From: Rhodopirellula europaea 6C
GTDB lineage: Bacteria; Planctomycetota; Planctomycetia; Pirellulales; Pirellulaceae
Length of the DNA: 64,000 nt
Reading direction: 5' to 3'
NCBI RefSeq assembly: GCF_000338295.1
Contig: NZ_ANMO01000257.1
Coordinates: 37,790 to 101,789 of the forward strand
In this document: piece after piece, positions 1 to 9,432 of the stretch
Layout of the letters: each line of letters begins with the position of its first letter
Position numbering within the stretch: position 1 is the stretch's first letter
Position numbers and translations under genes: made by a program
Notes under the pieces: model-generated
What the model was told of the DNA's origin: nothing
What the model saw: the letters and a program-made list of their open reading frames with translations, nothing else
Database searches by the model: none

Positions 1-2089
1 CCTGAAGGATCCGAAGGGCTGTTGCCCAAGCCATTTCCCGACTGGCACTCGCTTCTTTGGCGGCATTCCAGGTCTCATCGCTGACCTGAGAGGACAGCTT
101 CCGCAGTTCTTCGGACGCTGTGCCGAGTCGGATGAGAAGTCGTTCAACCTTGGCTCTGTCTTCCTGTCTTTCAGCGGATTTTGCGAAGTACGTCGGGGCG
201 GTCTCTCGTTGCTTGAGATAGTCGGTGTTGGCATCCATTCCGGATACGTACTGGCCCGTCACGTATTGGTTCAGAAGCAAAATGGTGGCGGATTTTGATC
301 TCTCGTTTCCGTGGGCCAGGTATTCTCCAAGCGGCTCCAGCCCGGGAGTTGGTAGGAAGTGGGGGTAGACTTCCGTGAGATAGCCCATGAATCGCGGGTC
401 GGAGGGGCCTGTCACGTTGAACACATCGCTGTGTTGATTCGGAGGTCGTTCAACCAGGATCGTTCCGTGTTCACTCGCACGCGCGAGTGTTAGCTTCGCA
501 ACTTCAGCTCGACGGGGAGAGTTGCGAGAGAGTCGTTCCGCAGCGCGCATTGCCTGTCCAACCGAATCAATTTGCTGCTCGTTTTGAAGGATTCCAAGCC
601 AAGCATCCAGATTCTTGCCGTGGTAGACGATTCCGTTTGTTGGGTCCGCTACAACTGGTTCGGATTGTTCTGCAACACTTTGTGCAAGAGCCACTGACCT
701 TGGCTCACCGTCGTCCTCCTCCACCGCAACCTTGGTGTCTTTGCCGTCTGTGGTCACCGTCACCAGACCCTTGTCGGTTTTGATTTGAATCACGACCGTT
801 GCGAGCAAGACGGCTGCCGCGAACCATCCCAGCGGACCCATCCATGCGGTCCAGGTGTGTTTGCCGTTGCCCGGTGGCGGCGAAGCGGGATTCGTTGCCA
901 GTGGGAGCGATGGTGTGATTGGTGCATCGGATGCAGGTGTCGATTCCGCTCGCTTGAGCAACGCTTTTAAGTTGGCTTCGCCGGACCAGGTCGCAAGTCG
1001 CTCGGCAACGATTGATCCGCTGGGACGCTGGTCGGGTTGCCGGTGCATCATTTGACCGACGAACGATTCCAATTCTGTTTCGACCGACGGTTGAAAACTG
1101 CTCAGCGGAAGCGGAGTCGATCGATTGGACTCGCCCGTGATCGCCAACACTCGTGCCGCCAGGCCGCCTTCGTTTGCATGCGGCCAACGGCCTGAGATCA
1201 GACGGTACAGGGTCGCGCCGAGCGAATAGATGTCCGACGCCGGTTGGACTTTTCGGCTGTCGAGCAACTGTTCGGGCGACATCGCAGGCAACGTACCCAT
1301 CAGGTGTCCCACCGTTGTGAGTCGGTCGTCCGTTGCTAGCGGATCGTCGCCCGCCAGGACCAAACCCAGGTCCAATAGTTTGACGGTTCCGTCTCGCGTG
1401 AGCATCAAGTTCGACGGCTTCACATCGCGGTGGATCAATCCCGTTTCATGCACGTGCATCAATGCCACGGCGGACTGGCGAGCGATCTCGCAGGCGTCCG
1501 CGACCGGCAATGATCCCAGTCGATGAGCGATCTTGCCGACGTCCATGCCGTCCAAGTATTCCATCACCAAGTAGTGCCAACCAGAATGAGTTCCCGCATC
1601 GGTCGCACGGACGATTCCTGGATGTTCCAACGACGCGACGGTTGTCATTTCTCGATCGAAACGATCCAACCAACCTGGTTCCATCACTCGGTGAGGCGGC
1701 AGCAACTTGATCGCACATTGCCGTTTCAGTCGGTTGTGGCGAGCCAAGCACACCATCCCCATGCCGCCCTGCCCGAGCTGCCCCAGAATCTCGTACGGAC
1801 CGATTTGGTCGATGGGAAGATCTGCGGCAGCATGGGGAACCGGCACGTTTGCGGTCATCAATTGAGCGACCGCGAATTGGCAGGCGGACTCAGCCAGCAC
1901 GGAATCTTCCTCTGAGTCCGCATTGGCAATTGGAGACAACGCGTCCCACTTTTCCGGGATGCGTGACTGGCATTGCTCGCACTGATCAACATGCTTGGAT
2001 GCTGAATCGAACTCGTTACTGGAGAGTTGTCCGTCGAGCAAGCGGTTCAATTCTTCGATGCTCAGACAATCGGTGCTGGTGGCAATCAT
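1..2089 (-). CDS. Membrane Ser/Thr protein kinase with N-terminal zinc-finger-like motif (partial, C-terminus off the left edge)
   Basis: The frame is open from an ATG at 2089 to the window edge, so the C-terminus is missing. Residues 1-50 hold an H-x3-C-x2-C motif (H33, C37, C40) like the zinc-binding segment of anti-sigma factors. A Hanks-type kinase domain follows: glycine loop GQGGMG near 106-111, catalytic Lys in AIKLL near 128, catalytic loop HRDVKPSN near 220-227, and DLG in place of DFG near 240. After the kinase comes one membrane helix (GWFAAAVLLATVVIQI), then a region expected outside the cytoplasm. The kinase would phosphorylate Ser/Thr on cytoplasmic targets. It lies 70 bp downstream of the ECF sigma gene on the same strand, a pairing common in planctomycetes. 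That the kinase controls that sigma factor is inference. Confidence 0.92.
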   Translation of the reverse strand, partial: MIATSTDCLSIEELNRLLDGQLSSNEFDSASKHVDQCEQCQSRIPEKWDALSPIANADSEEDSVLAESACQFAVAQLMTANVPVPHAAADLPIDQIGPYEILGQLGQGGMGMVCLARHNRLKRQCAIKLLPPHRVMEPGWLDRFDREMTTVASLEHPGIVRATDAGTHSGWHYLVMEYLDGMDVGKIAHRLGSLPVADACEIARQSAVALMHVHETGLIHRDVKPSNLMLTRDGTVKLLDLGLVLAGDDPLATDDRLTTVGHLMGTLPAMSPEQLLDSRKVQPASDIYSLGATLYRLISGRWPHANEGGLAARVLAITGESNRSTPLPLSSFQPSVETELESFVGQMMHRQPDQRPSGSIVAERLATWSGEANLKALLKRAESTPASDAPITPSLPLATNPASPPPGNGKHTWTAWMGPLGWFAAAVLLATVVIQIKTDKGLVTVTTDGKDTKVAVEEDDGEPRSVALAQSVAEQSEPVVADPTNGIVYHGKNLDAWLGILQNEQQIDSVGQAMRAAERLSRNSPRRAEVAKLTLARASEHGTILVERPPNQHSDVFNVTGPSDPRFMGYLTEVYPHFLPTPGLEPLGEYLAHGNERSKSATILLLNQYVTGQYVSGMDANTDYLKQRETAPTYFAKSAERQEDRAKVERLLIRLGTASEELRKLSSQVSDETWNAAKEASASREMAWATALRILQ

Positions 2090-2159
2090 GACGGGCTTTC
2101 GGTGCGAGGGATCGATTGGTTGACCACACAACGCTTGGATTGGGCGGCGATTGGACACC

Positions 2160-2747
2160 TCAGCGATGAAAATCTTCCAATTCTTTTCGCAATCGTTGCA
2201 GCACCCGTGAGCGAGCCTTGTAGACCGTCCATCGACTGACGTTCAGTTCGCCTGCCACCGTCGCGGGATCGCAGCCTTCGACGGCGGTCCGCCAAAACAT
2301 CTGCCAGGTTTTGGGATCGGTCGATTGCCTCAGGACTTGCAGCATGCGGTTCTGAATCGACTGCACATCATCGGCGAGTTCGCTGGGCGGATCAGAGCTT
2401 TCTCGCTCGGCCCACTGCAGCGCTTCGCCATCGAGCACGATCGGAGAACGTTGGTTGGCACGTTGGCGATCGCGAAGTTTGTTGCGAGCGATCGTCCACA
2501 GCCATCCGCGAAAAGTGGCGCCGGTTTGGTCCAGGTTGAACCGCGGGAGAGCCTTGGCGACCGCGAGAAACGTTTCTTGCATCACGTCCGCAGCGTCGGC
2601 CGACTGGGCCCCGCATCGGCGGATCCATCGGTAGACGATCGGACCGTAGACCTGGACCAGCATCTGCCAGCCCTCATCGTCGCCGTACCGGGCCCGTTCG
2701 AGCAAGGATGGATGAGTCGATGGTTCCTCGACGGCGTCGAGTTTCAT
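2160..2747 (-). CDS. ECF-family RNA polymerase sigma factor
   Basis: This is a 195-residue sigma-70 protein of the extracytoplasmic-function type. Region 2 is visible as VYRWIRRCGAQSADAADVMQ followed by the FRGWLWTIARNKLRDRQR block. Region 4 ends the protein with a helix-turn-helix around PATVAGELNVSRWTVYKARS. The ORF can be extended 17 codons upstream, but the ATG at 2747 (MKLDAVEEPS) gives the usual ECF length. The kinase gene follows after 70 bp, so the two are probably cotranscribed. No dedicated anti-sigma gene is seen; the zinc-finger-like N-terminus of the kinase may fill that role (inference). The promoters it recognises cannot be told from this sequence. Confidence 0.93.
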   Translation of the reverse strand: MKLDAVEEPSTHPSLLERARYGDDEGWQMLVQVYGPIVYRWIRRCGAQSADAADVMQETFLAVAKALPRFNLDQTGATFRGWLWTIARNKLRDRQRANQRSPIVLDGEALQWAERESSDPPSELADDVQSIQNRMLQVLRQSTDPKTWQMFWRTAVEGCDPATVAGELNVSRWTVYKARSRVLQRLRKELEDFHR

Positions 2748-2857
2748 GAGGTGGCCTGATGCATGGGACGAACGAGTTTGCGAGAGCCGAACCGGCATCC
2801 CGCAAGCGTTTCTCCCAAGATAGCAGCCAGATCACTCGGCAAGTGGTGGAGGCCTTC

Positions 2858-4420
2858 TCACCCTCCGCATCCACCACAACCTCCGCACCCGCCTCCACAT
2901 CCCGCATCGCCCCCGCCACCGCTGAAGTCGAAACTGCTGCTGCCGTCTCCGCTGCTCCAATCAATCCATCCGGTCGAGTTCGATGCTTTTTGGGCAGCCT
3001 GGATTTCTTCCCCGTACAACATGTCGTTGGCGAAAAGTTCCGAGGCATCGGTGAGCACGTAGGCCGCGACCGCGGGACCCCAACACGCCAGGGAGGGCAA
3101 CTCATCCACATCGCCACCGTCGCTTTGGTGAGCTGACTTCAACCCCGTTTCGGGATAGCTTCGCTGCGATCGTTCTTGGACCGATTTGCCCAGGGAAGTC
3201 AAACGCTCACGACCCGCCATGTGAAACGCGACCGCGAACCCGACGGTCGCGATGACCATTTCTAAAATGAGAAACCCAATCGGGCGATCGTTTTGGATTC
3301 CCTGCATGCACCTGAGCCCACCAACGACCAACAAAATACCAGCCACCCCCAACGCACCCACGTGAAAACGCTTGCGTTGTTCGGATGATCTCAGCAACCC
3401 CGATTCACGCATTTGCGATTCGGCATTGGTTGCGGTGGAATGGATTGCCACCAGCAATCGTTGGAACGATTGCGGAGCGTTGCTGGAAGCCAGGTAGTCA
3501 GTGGTCACCTTCATCGCGCTGGCAGCAACCGGATCATCGTCATGCTGGGCCTGCAATGCACCACGATCAAGGATCGTGAATCCATGTTGATCGCACTGGA
3601 CGATGCCGCGCTTTTGCAATGCTACCAAGGTTGTTTGCAGCAATCGTTTCTTGCCTCCCGCTAGGATCGACAGTTGTCCCCAGCCAACTTTGGGAAGAGC
3701 GGAAGGATTGTATGACCAGCCGTTGCTGATGTGAAACCAAACCAACAGGTAGACAAAGCCGACGACGATTGCCGCACCATACAACGCCAAGAACGTTGGT
3801 CCGTCCAAGTTGAACGGGAACAGCGCCGCGAAAGGTGTCGCTGCCAATCCTGCGATCGCGAGGTGCGACCCTTGCAATGATTTGCCGGTCAAGTTCGGCT
3901 TTGGAATCAGCCAGAACTTGCGTCTGTCAATGCGAAGCGACGCGATCGATTGAGCGAAGCGTTCTTCCGTTGGCGGCCAAATCTCCACCGGGGCTTTGCC
4001 AAATGCCCGCTCATAAGATGCAAGCGTTTGTTCGTATTGATCTTGGTATCGAGCACGTTCTTGGGAGCCACCTTTGGTTGGGCCGTGGTGAAGCGGTGAT
4101 GGCAGGACTGCTTGGCACAGGTCCACCCAATAGTTCTCGGTGTAGACCAAGTGTTGATGCCAAACTTGATCGACCGCGTCCGATGGAGTCACACTGTGAC
4201 CCGCGGTGGCTGCCAGATACAGAAACCTTCGGTACTCGTCGATGCAGTGACGGGCGTGTTGGATGCTCCAATCGTTTTCCCGGGCCAATCGTTGCGAAAA
4301 CGAGAGACCGCGAGTGGGCGGATCGGCGGTCCAATCCGCTGATTCGCCTCCAATCGGAAAATGAAGAATTTTCTGCCACAACGCGTCATTCGTGACGTTT
4401 TCATGCATTGTTTTCATCAT
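2858..4420 (-). CDS. Membrane protein with WHxH N-terminal domain and Gly/Cys-rich tail (TIGR04222-like)
   Basis: The protein has 520 residues if translation begins at the ATG at 4420, which has a strong GGAGG ribosome-binding site 6 nt upstream; the longer ORF start at 4501 lacks such a site. The N-terminal third contains DAVDQVWHQHLVYTENYW, typical of glycine-rich-domain proteins. Two hydrophobic segments follow in the middle (around LAIAGLAATPFAALFPF and FLALYGAAIVVGFVYLLV). Two more lie later (around FHVGALGVAGILLVVGG and ILEMVIATVGFAVAF). The protein ends in a Gly/Cys repeat, GGGGDAGCGGGCGGCGG. This layout matches the TIGR04222 family of bacterial membrane proteins of unknown function. 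The tail is an extreme low-complexity stretch also seen in relatives, so it is probably real. It stands alone, upstream of the sigma/kinase pair. Confidence 0.78.
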   Translation of the reverse strand: MMKTMHENVTNDALWQKILHFPIGGESADWTADPPTRGLSFSQRLARENDWSIQHARHCIDEYRRFLYLAATAGHSVTPSDAVDQVWHQHLVYTENYWVDLCQAVLPSPLHHGPTKGGSQERARYQDQYEQTLASYERAFGKAPVEIWPPTEERFAQSIASLRIDRRKFWLIPKPNLTGKSLQGSHLAIAGLAATPFAALFPFNLDGPTFLALYGAAIVVGFVYLLVWFHISNGWSYNPSALPKVGWGQLSILAGGKKRLLQTTLVALQKRGIVQCDQHGFTILDRGALQAQHDDDPVAASAMKVTTDYLASSNAPQSFQRLLVAIHSTATNAESQMRESGLLRSSEQRKRFHVGALGVAGILLVVGGLRCMQGIQNDRPIGFLILEMVIATVGFAVAFHMAGRERLTSLGKSVQERSQRSYPETGLKSAHQSDGGDVDELPSLACWGPAVAAYVLTDASELFANDMLYGEEIQAAQKASNSTGWIDWSSGDGSSSFDFSGGGGDAGCGGGCGGCGGCGG

Positions 4421-4614
4421 TGAGTTCCTCCAACACAGAAGGGCACGTGCCCAACCCAAACGAGGCGCTGCCGAACCGATTTTTGCAGATTGGGAATGCA
4501 CGGTGAACGCTCACCGACATGGGAAACACCGGCTAAGATGTCCGCAAAAGGATTGCGATTGACAGGTGTTTTTGGTGCCGGTCGCAAGTTGCCCCGCCGA
4601 ATCGAGGAAGTTCC

Positions 4615-5781
4615 ATGTTTGCCTGGAAAGATCCATTCTTTCGCCGATTGTTCGCCGCTTGGTTGCTTGGTTCGCTCATGACAACGTCAGCGTGGACGCA
4701 GTCGCCAAGCGAGGAATTATCAGTTGGACAGGACTCGACCGCCACGGTTGCGTTGACCTCTGATATGGCGGATCAGTGGGCGAATTTGGTGCTGCATGGC
4801 GTCGACACGGAGTTTCCAAACAAACTGTCGCTGGTCTATTCCAACCCCGATCAAATCGGCACGCCCAAAGAACACTTTCCGGCGTTCTATGGATGTTTTG
4901 ATTGGCACAGCAGTGTGCACGGTCACTGGGTGCTGGTGCGTTTGCTGAAGCAACATCCCGAGATGCCCGCGGCCACCAAAATTCGCGAAACGTTGTCTCG
5001 GCATTTGACAGCTGAGAACTTGAAACGCGAAGCGGAGTTCTTTGCTCGCGACGAGAACAAGTCCTTCGAACGCATGTATGGCTGGGCTTGGTTTCTGCGT
5101 TTGGCGATGGAGTTGGATTCGTTCGACGATGAAGATGCGGTTCGGTGGCGTGGGGCACTTGAACCGCTCGAGGAATTATTGGTTGAAAGGATCACCGCTT
5201 ACCTGCCGCTGTTGACGTTCCCGATTCGAACGGGCCAGCATCCCGACACCGGGTTTGCGCTGGGGCAAGTGTTGGACTACGCGAGGTCTCGTGACCTGGA
5301 CGACTTGGAACAGTTGGTGATCTCGCGGGCTCGCGATTTCTATTTGACCGACATCGATTACCCGGTTCAGTACGAACCGTCCGGTCACGACTTCTTCTCG
5401 TCGGCGTGGAACGAGGCGGACTTGATGCGGCGAGTGCTAACGCCGGAGGAGTTTTCAGACTGGCTGGACAAATTTGTTCCGAAGCTGAGACAGCAACTCA
5501 CCGATGGGACGATCTCACCGGTCAGCGTCAGCGATGTCACCGACGGCAAACTGGTTCACCTCGCCGGGCTGAACCTCAATCGAGCTTGGTGTTTGCAATC
5601 AGTCGCGAATCATTTGCCGGAGCAGCATCCTTTGGTAGCCGCCATTCGAACCAACGCGAGAGAACATTTGGTCGCGGGATTGGCTTACATCAACAGCGGT
5701 CACTACGAAGGCGACCATTGGTTGGCCACGTTTGGGTTGTATGCGATCAGTGGCGTCGGCCAATTGGGACCGAACCAATGA
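4615..5781 (+). CDS. Exported DUF2891 family protein
   Basis: This 388-residue protein starts with a charged then hydrophobic segment (FRRLFAAWLLGSLMTTSAW) that looks like a signal peptide. The body matches the DUF2891 family. It has the hallmark stretch FPAFYGCFDWHSSVHGHWVL near the N-terminus and many aromatic/His residues spread along an all-alpha fold, reminiscent of alpha/alpha-toroid glycan-active proteins. The biochemical role of DUF2891 is unknown. Its stop codon overlaps the start of the following cyclase gene (ATGA at 5778-5781), so the two are translationally coupled. A link between this protein and cyclic-nucleotide signalling is possible but only inferred from that coupling. Confidence 0.85.
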   Translation: MFAWKDPFFRRLFAAWLLGSLMTTSAWTQSPSEELSVGQDSTATVALTSDMADQWANLVLHGVDTEFPNKLSLVYSNPDQIGTPKEHFPAFYGCFDWHSSVHGHWVLVRLLKQHPEMPAATKIRETLSRHLTAENLKREAEFFARDENKSFERMYGWAWFLRLAMELDSFDDEDAVRWRGALEPLEELLVERITAYLPLLTFPIRTGQHPDTGFALGQVLDYARSRDLDDLEQLVISRARDFYLTDIDYPVQYEPSGHDFFSSAWNEADLMRRVLTPEEFSDWLDKFVPKLRQQLTDGTISPVSVSDVTDGKLVHLAGLNLNRAWCLQSVANHLPEQHPLVAAIRTNAREHLVAGLAYINSGHYEGDHWLATFGLYAISGVGQLGPNQ

Positions 5782-7748
5782 AAACGATCTCCAAGTCCAA
5801 TCGTCGTTGGTGGCGACCATTGGTCTCGATTGGTAGCGGAGTGCTGTGTTCGTTGTTCTTTTTCGCAGCGATGTATTTAGGGGGGCAGACCGCATTCGAA
5901 TTTTCTCGGATGGTCAGCGATGCGATGATGTTGCGTGAGGGTGGCCCGCGTTTGGGGGCACGCAAACTTTCAGGCAACGTGGTGTTGGTGTCCTTCGGGA
6001 CTTCGAGTGCGGAGCGATTGGGGAAGAAGCCCGACCTCGAGACCGACCGGAAACTCTACGAGAACCTGATGAACGCCGACGCGAAAGTGGTGGCGGATTT
6101 GCGAAATTTGGTCTGCACAGATCCGGATGATTTCGAAGCGAGTGTGCGGCCGACTTTGGATTTGATTCAACAGGTTGCTCCAAAACGCAATTTGGTTCGC
6201 GATGTTTATCTGACATTGGATGTCGATTACAAAGTTGTGGAGAGCTACAACGATTGCATCGTACATCACGGGATGAGTTTCAAGTCACCAACGATGGTCA
6301 GTCGTCATTCGCGAATCTTTCCGATCGCGATGCATGACTACTTCGCACTTCGCGAAACGACTCCGTTTTGGGTCGTGCAACGGTTAACAGACCAGCCCAA
6401 CGGTGGCCAAACGGGTTTCTTCAAGCGACTTGATGAGGCTGGATTGGTTCAGCACTGGTTGAACATCTTTCCCGAGATGAGCAATCTGCTGCAGCTGGCA
6501 AGCGGAGAGGAGACGATCACACCCAATCCACAATTGGCCGACTACCAGGTTGGGCTCAATAAGGTCAATTGGATCGGTTTTGGAAGCGAATTTCCAACCG
6601 TCTCACCGGCGGGTATTTGGGTCGATTATGGGTTCAATCCAAGCGACCTGACTCGGTTGGAATACGGCGATCTGGCTGAAGGCGATTTCGATCCGGAATT
6701 GGTTCGCGGCAAGGCGGTGCTGATCGATTTGGAAATGTCTTTTGTGCCTTCGTCGGATCGATACGACATTCCCATTCGCGATCGTCAGGCGGACGCACTG
6801 GATGTCACCGGCGTCGCGATTGAAACGCTACTCAATGGCATCACCATGCAAATGGCAGCATGGTACGTGACTCCTGCCCTGTTGATCGGATTCAGCGTCT
6901 TAGCTTGCGTGATCGCGGCCATTTTTCGGGCGCGTTGGGCGTTGCTGTGCGTGGCGTTGTTGTTATTCGCATACCTTGCAATCTGCACGTTCGCCTTTCG
7001 CGGCGGATGGTTTCTCGACATGGCCTTCACGCCCGTTTCGATTTTGGTGGCGGGAGTGCTGGGGGTCGGCATTCGATACTTCGAAGAGATCCGATGGCGA
7101 CAACGAATTACCGATTTGTTTGGTCGTTATGTGCCGCGGGCGGTGGTTAATCAATTGGTCCAGCAGTCCGAGTTGCAATCGATCGTGGTCGGAGGTGTGA
7201 CTCGCGAAGTGACTGTCATGTTTGCCGACATTCGCGGATTCACGCAGTTTTCTGAACGACTGCAACCGGAAGACGTTCTGGAAGAACTCAATGGGTTGCT
7301 GGAGGTGATGGTTCGTTGCACTTTTGCGGAGGAAGGCACGGTCGACAAGTTCATCGGGGATGCAATCTTGGTGCTGTTCAACGCACCGCTGGACCAAAAC
7401 GATCATGCGGAGCGTGCGTCCCGTGTTGCTTGGCGAATTCAAGAAGCATTGCGTTCACACAAGAGTGGTTTGTCGATCGGCATCGGTATCCACACCGGGC
7501 AGGCTGTCGTCGGTAACGTCGGCACGCCGCAGCGGATGGAATACACCGCGATCGGGAACACGGTGAACGTTGCGTCCCGGTTGTGCGATCGAGCCTTGGC
7601 GGGCGAAATCGTGGTTTCCGGCGAAGTCTCGCAACAACTCAGTGATTCGTTTGTGCTGGAAGCGAATGAGCCAATGCAGGTCAAAGGAATCGCCGAGTCA
7701 TTGGCGACCTCACGATTGGTTGGCTTCGAAAGCGTGGCTAACGAATGA
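5778..7748 (+). CDS. CHASE2-type membrane adenylate/guanylate cyclase
   Basis: The protein has 656 residues from the ATG at 5778, which overlaps the preceding stop; the same frame is open further upstream but that part lies inside the DUF2891 gene. An N-terminal helix (SIGSGVLCSLFFFAAMYLGG) leads to a large extracytoplasmic region of the CHASE2 sensor type. About three membrane helices follow, then a class III cyclase domain. Metal-binding aspartates are seen at D484 (MFADIRGF) and D528 (VDKFIGD). K524 before the second Asp favours ATP as substrate, and the transition-state Asn/Arg are in NTVNVASRL. The domain should make cAMP (or cGMP) in response to an outside signal. The 3' end overlaps the convergent NosR-like gene by 11 bp. 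Confidence 0.9.
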   Translation: MKTISKSNRRWWRPLVSIGSGVLCSLFFFAAMYLGGQTAFEFSRMVSDAMMLREGGPRLGARKLSGNVVLVSFGTSSAERLGKKPDLETDRKLYENLMNADAKVVADLRNLVCTDPDDFEASVRPTLDLIQQVAPKRNLVRDVYLTLDVDYKVVESYNDCIVHHGMSFKSPTMVSRHSRIFPIAMHDYFALRETTPFWVVQRLTDQPNGGQTGFFKRLDEAGLVQHWLNIFPEMSNLLQLASGEETITPNPQLADYQVGLNKVNWIGFGSEFPTVSPAGIWVDYGFNPSDLTRLEYGDLAEGDFDPELVRGKAVLIDLEMSFVPSSDRYDIPIRDRQADALDVTGVAIETLLNGITMQMAAWYVTPALLIGFSVLACVIAAIFRARWALLCVALLLFAYLAICTFAFRGGWFLDMAFTPVSILVAGVLGVGIRYFEEIRWRQRITDLFGRYVPRAVVNQLVQQSELQSIVVGGVTREVTVMFADIRGFTQFSERLQPEDVLEELNGLLEVMVRCTFAEEGTVDKFIGDAILVLFNAPLDQNDHAERASRVAWRIQEALRSHKSGLSIGIGIHTGQAVVGNVGTPQRMEYTAIGNTVNVASRLCDRALAGEIVVSGEVSQQLSDSFVLEANEPMQVKGIAESLATSRLVGFESVANE

Positions 7749-9432
7749 GAATTCGATAGCTGTACGCAAACAGCAGCAGCCCTGCGACCGCGAGGTCCAT
7801 TCGCGAAATTTGTTGGCTGGTTCCTTTCAGTCGCAACCAGTCGAGCAGGCGACCGGTTGGGCATCCTAGTCGGCAGTAGGCCATCGGAACAAAGCAGGCG
7901 ATCGCGAGCGTGCTGATCGTCCAGGCGATCGCGGACAATGATGCCAAGTGCCAAAGGTAGCCGTGAAATGGCTCGACAAAGGAAACGTCGGTGGCGGGGC
8001 GAATGAGCAAGGCGAGGTAGACCAACAGCAGAGTTACCGCGGGCAAGAATCCCAACGGCTTGGAAAGCCACGATGGGAGGTTCCACTTGCGACGTGAGTT
8101 GCTTTTGGGGCGGATCAACTGTTGGGCCGCACCATGGGGACAAAGGTGGTTGCAGTAAGGATTGCCCCGCCGCGTTGGCGGGATGATCACGGAGACGATC
8201 GCGAGAACGACCAAACCCAAGGCGAGTTGCCAGGTGACTCCCGAGGTGGCCCAGCCGGCCAGCAGGGCCAGTGACAGCAAGTTGCCAGCGTACAGGCCGA
8301 TGACCAACCAGACGGCGAAAAGCCACAAGCGACGTAGCCATGTTTGCCGCATCGCTCCGAAGCGAATGAGCAGCGGCAACAGGACCAACGCGACGAGTGT
8401 GGCGATGTCCGCGTCAGACAGTCGAGTCGTTTGGATCGATTCTTGGAGGGTATGCAGTTGCTTTTGAAAAGGCGTTTGCCCGAGCGTTTTCCATTCCTCA
8501 TCCGCCAGCAATTCGGTCGCGAATCTTGGCAGCGTGTAGGCGACGGCCATGCTGGTCATTGTGGCTCCGGAGACGCCTTCGACCTCTTCGGCGGGAGGAT
8601 CGAAAGCGGCGAGTTCTTCCAGCGTTAGGCCTTCGAAACGTTTCCAGAACGAACGTTCTTGGCGGACGTAATCGACGTAGGGTTCGTTGTCGAATGAGTG
8701 CCGGATCTTGGGTCGCAAGAGTCGATGTTCCAGATCCAATCCGATCAGCGCGCTGGTCGGACCTTGGTAACCGATCTCGTCATCGACCAACGCGCCGGTT
8801 CGAACCAGGTATCCAAGCTTCGTTCCGCTTTCGTCCTTCACCACGGCCATGCGATTGCCATGGATTTGGGAGGCAGTGGGAAAGAAGGTTTGGGCCTCGG
8901 CCAGTGTCAGAGGTTCTGGGAAGACGAGCGAACCAGTCGCGACGCCCAGTCGGCTGAGGATGCCACCTGCCATTGCCAAACTGGTCAGCGTTGCACCGGA
9001 GACGCCATCGATCTCGGGAACGCTTCCGTCTGCCAGTTTGCCGCCCCAGGTCAGGCCTTGGAATTGCTTCAAGAACTCGGGAGAGTCTTTGACGGCGTCG
9101 ACATGCTCATCGGTGTCATGGCTCTGCAGGACGGCAATCGAGCGGACGATGTTTTGTTGGTCGAAGAGCAACAACGCTTCCGTCGGTCCGCGATAGCCGA
9201 CCGATCCGTTGGCTTCGGGCAAGGTCCTGGCAACGGAACCAAGCGGGATTCGATCGGCATCCAAGATTGCCCATCGACCACGATGGTCCGTCGTGTCGGC
9301 GATGGTGCGAGCGGCGGGTTCCACACGTTGGATTTGATCCAGCGATGGTTGAGACGCCACTTCGATCCGTTGATGCGGCGACGGTAGACAGGCCAGCAAC
9401 CCGATCAGCATTCCAATCCGGATCGCATGCAC
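7738..9432 (-). CDS. NosR-like FMN-binding, 4Fe-4S membrane protein
   Basis: The 564-residue protein starts with an export signal (MHAIRIGMLIGLLACL). Two FMN-binding domains follow in tandem, each with the covalent flavin attachment motif SGAT (VSGATLTSLA and VSGATMTSMA), as in NqrC, RnfG and NosR. Five or six membrane helices come next. Two cysteine motifs of the membrane ferredoxin type lie in this part (CNHLCPHGA and CRLGCPTG), as in NosR/NirI proteins. It should carry electrons between a quinone pool or periplasmic flavin and an unknown partner. No nosZ, nirS, apbE or rnf gene is nearby, so the partner is unknown. The gene is monocistronic and converges on the cyclase gene with an 11-bp overlap. 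Confidence 0.85.
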   Translation of the reverse strand: MHAIRIGMLIGLLACLPSPHQRIEVASQPSLDQIQRVEPAARTIADTTDHRGRWAILDADRIPLGSVARTLPEANGSVGYRGPTEALLLFDQQNIVRSIAVLQSHDTDEHVDAVKDSPEFLKQFQGLTWGGKLADGSVPEIDGVSGATLTSLAMAGGILSRLGVATGSLVFPEPLTLAEAQTFFPTASQIHGNRMAVVKDESGTKLGYLVRTGALVDDEIGYQGPTSALIGLDLEHRLLRPKIRHSFDNEPYVDYVRQERSFWKRFEGLTLEELAAFDPPAEEVEGVSGATMTSMAVAYTLPRFATELLADEEWKTLGQTPFQKQLHTLQESIQTTRLSDADIATLVALVLLPLLIRFGAMRQTWLRRLWLFAVWLVIGLYAGNLLSLALLAGWATSGVTWQLALGLVVLAIVSVIIPPTRRGNPYCNHLCPHGAAQQLIRPKSNSRRKWNLPSWLSKPLGFLPAVTLLLVYLALLIRPATDVSFVEPFHGYLWHLASLSAIAWTISTLAIACFVPMAYCRLGCPTGRLLDWLRLKGTSQQISRMDLAVAGLLLFAYSYRILIR

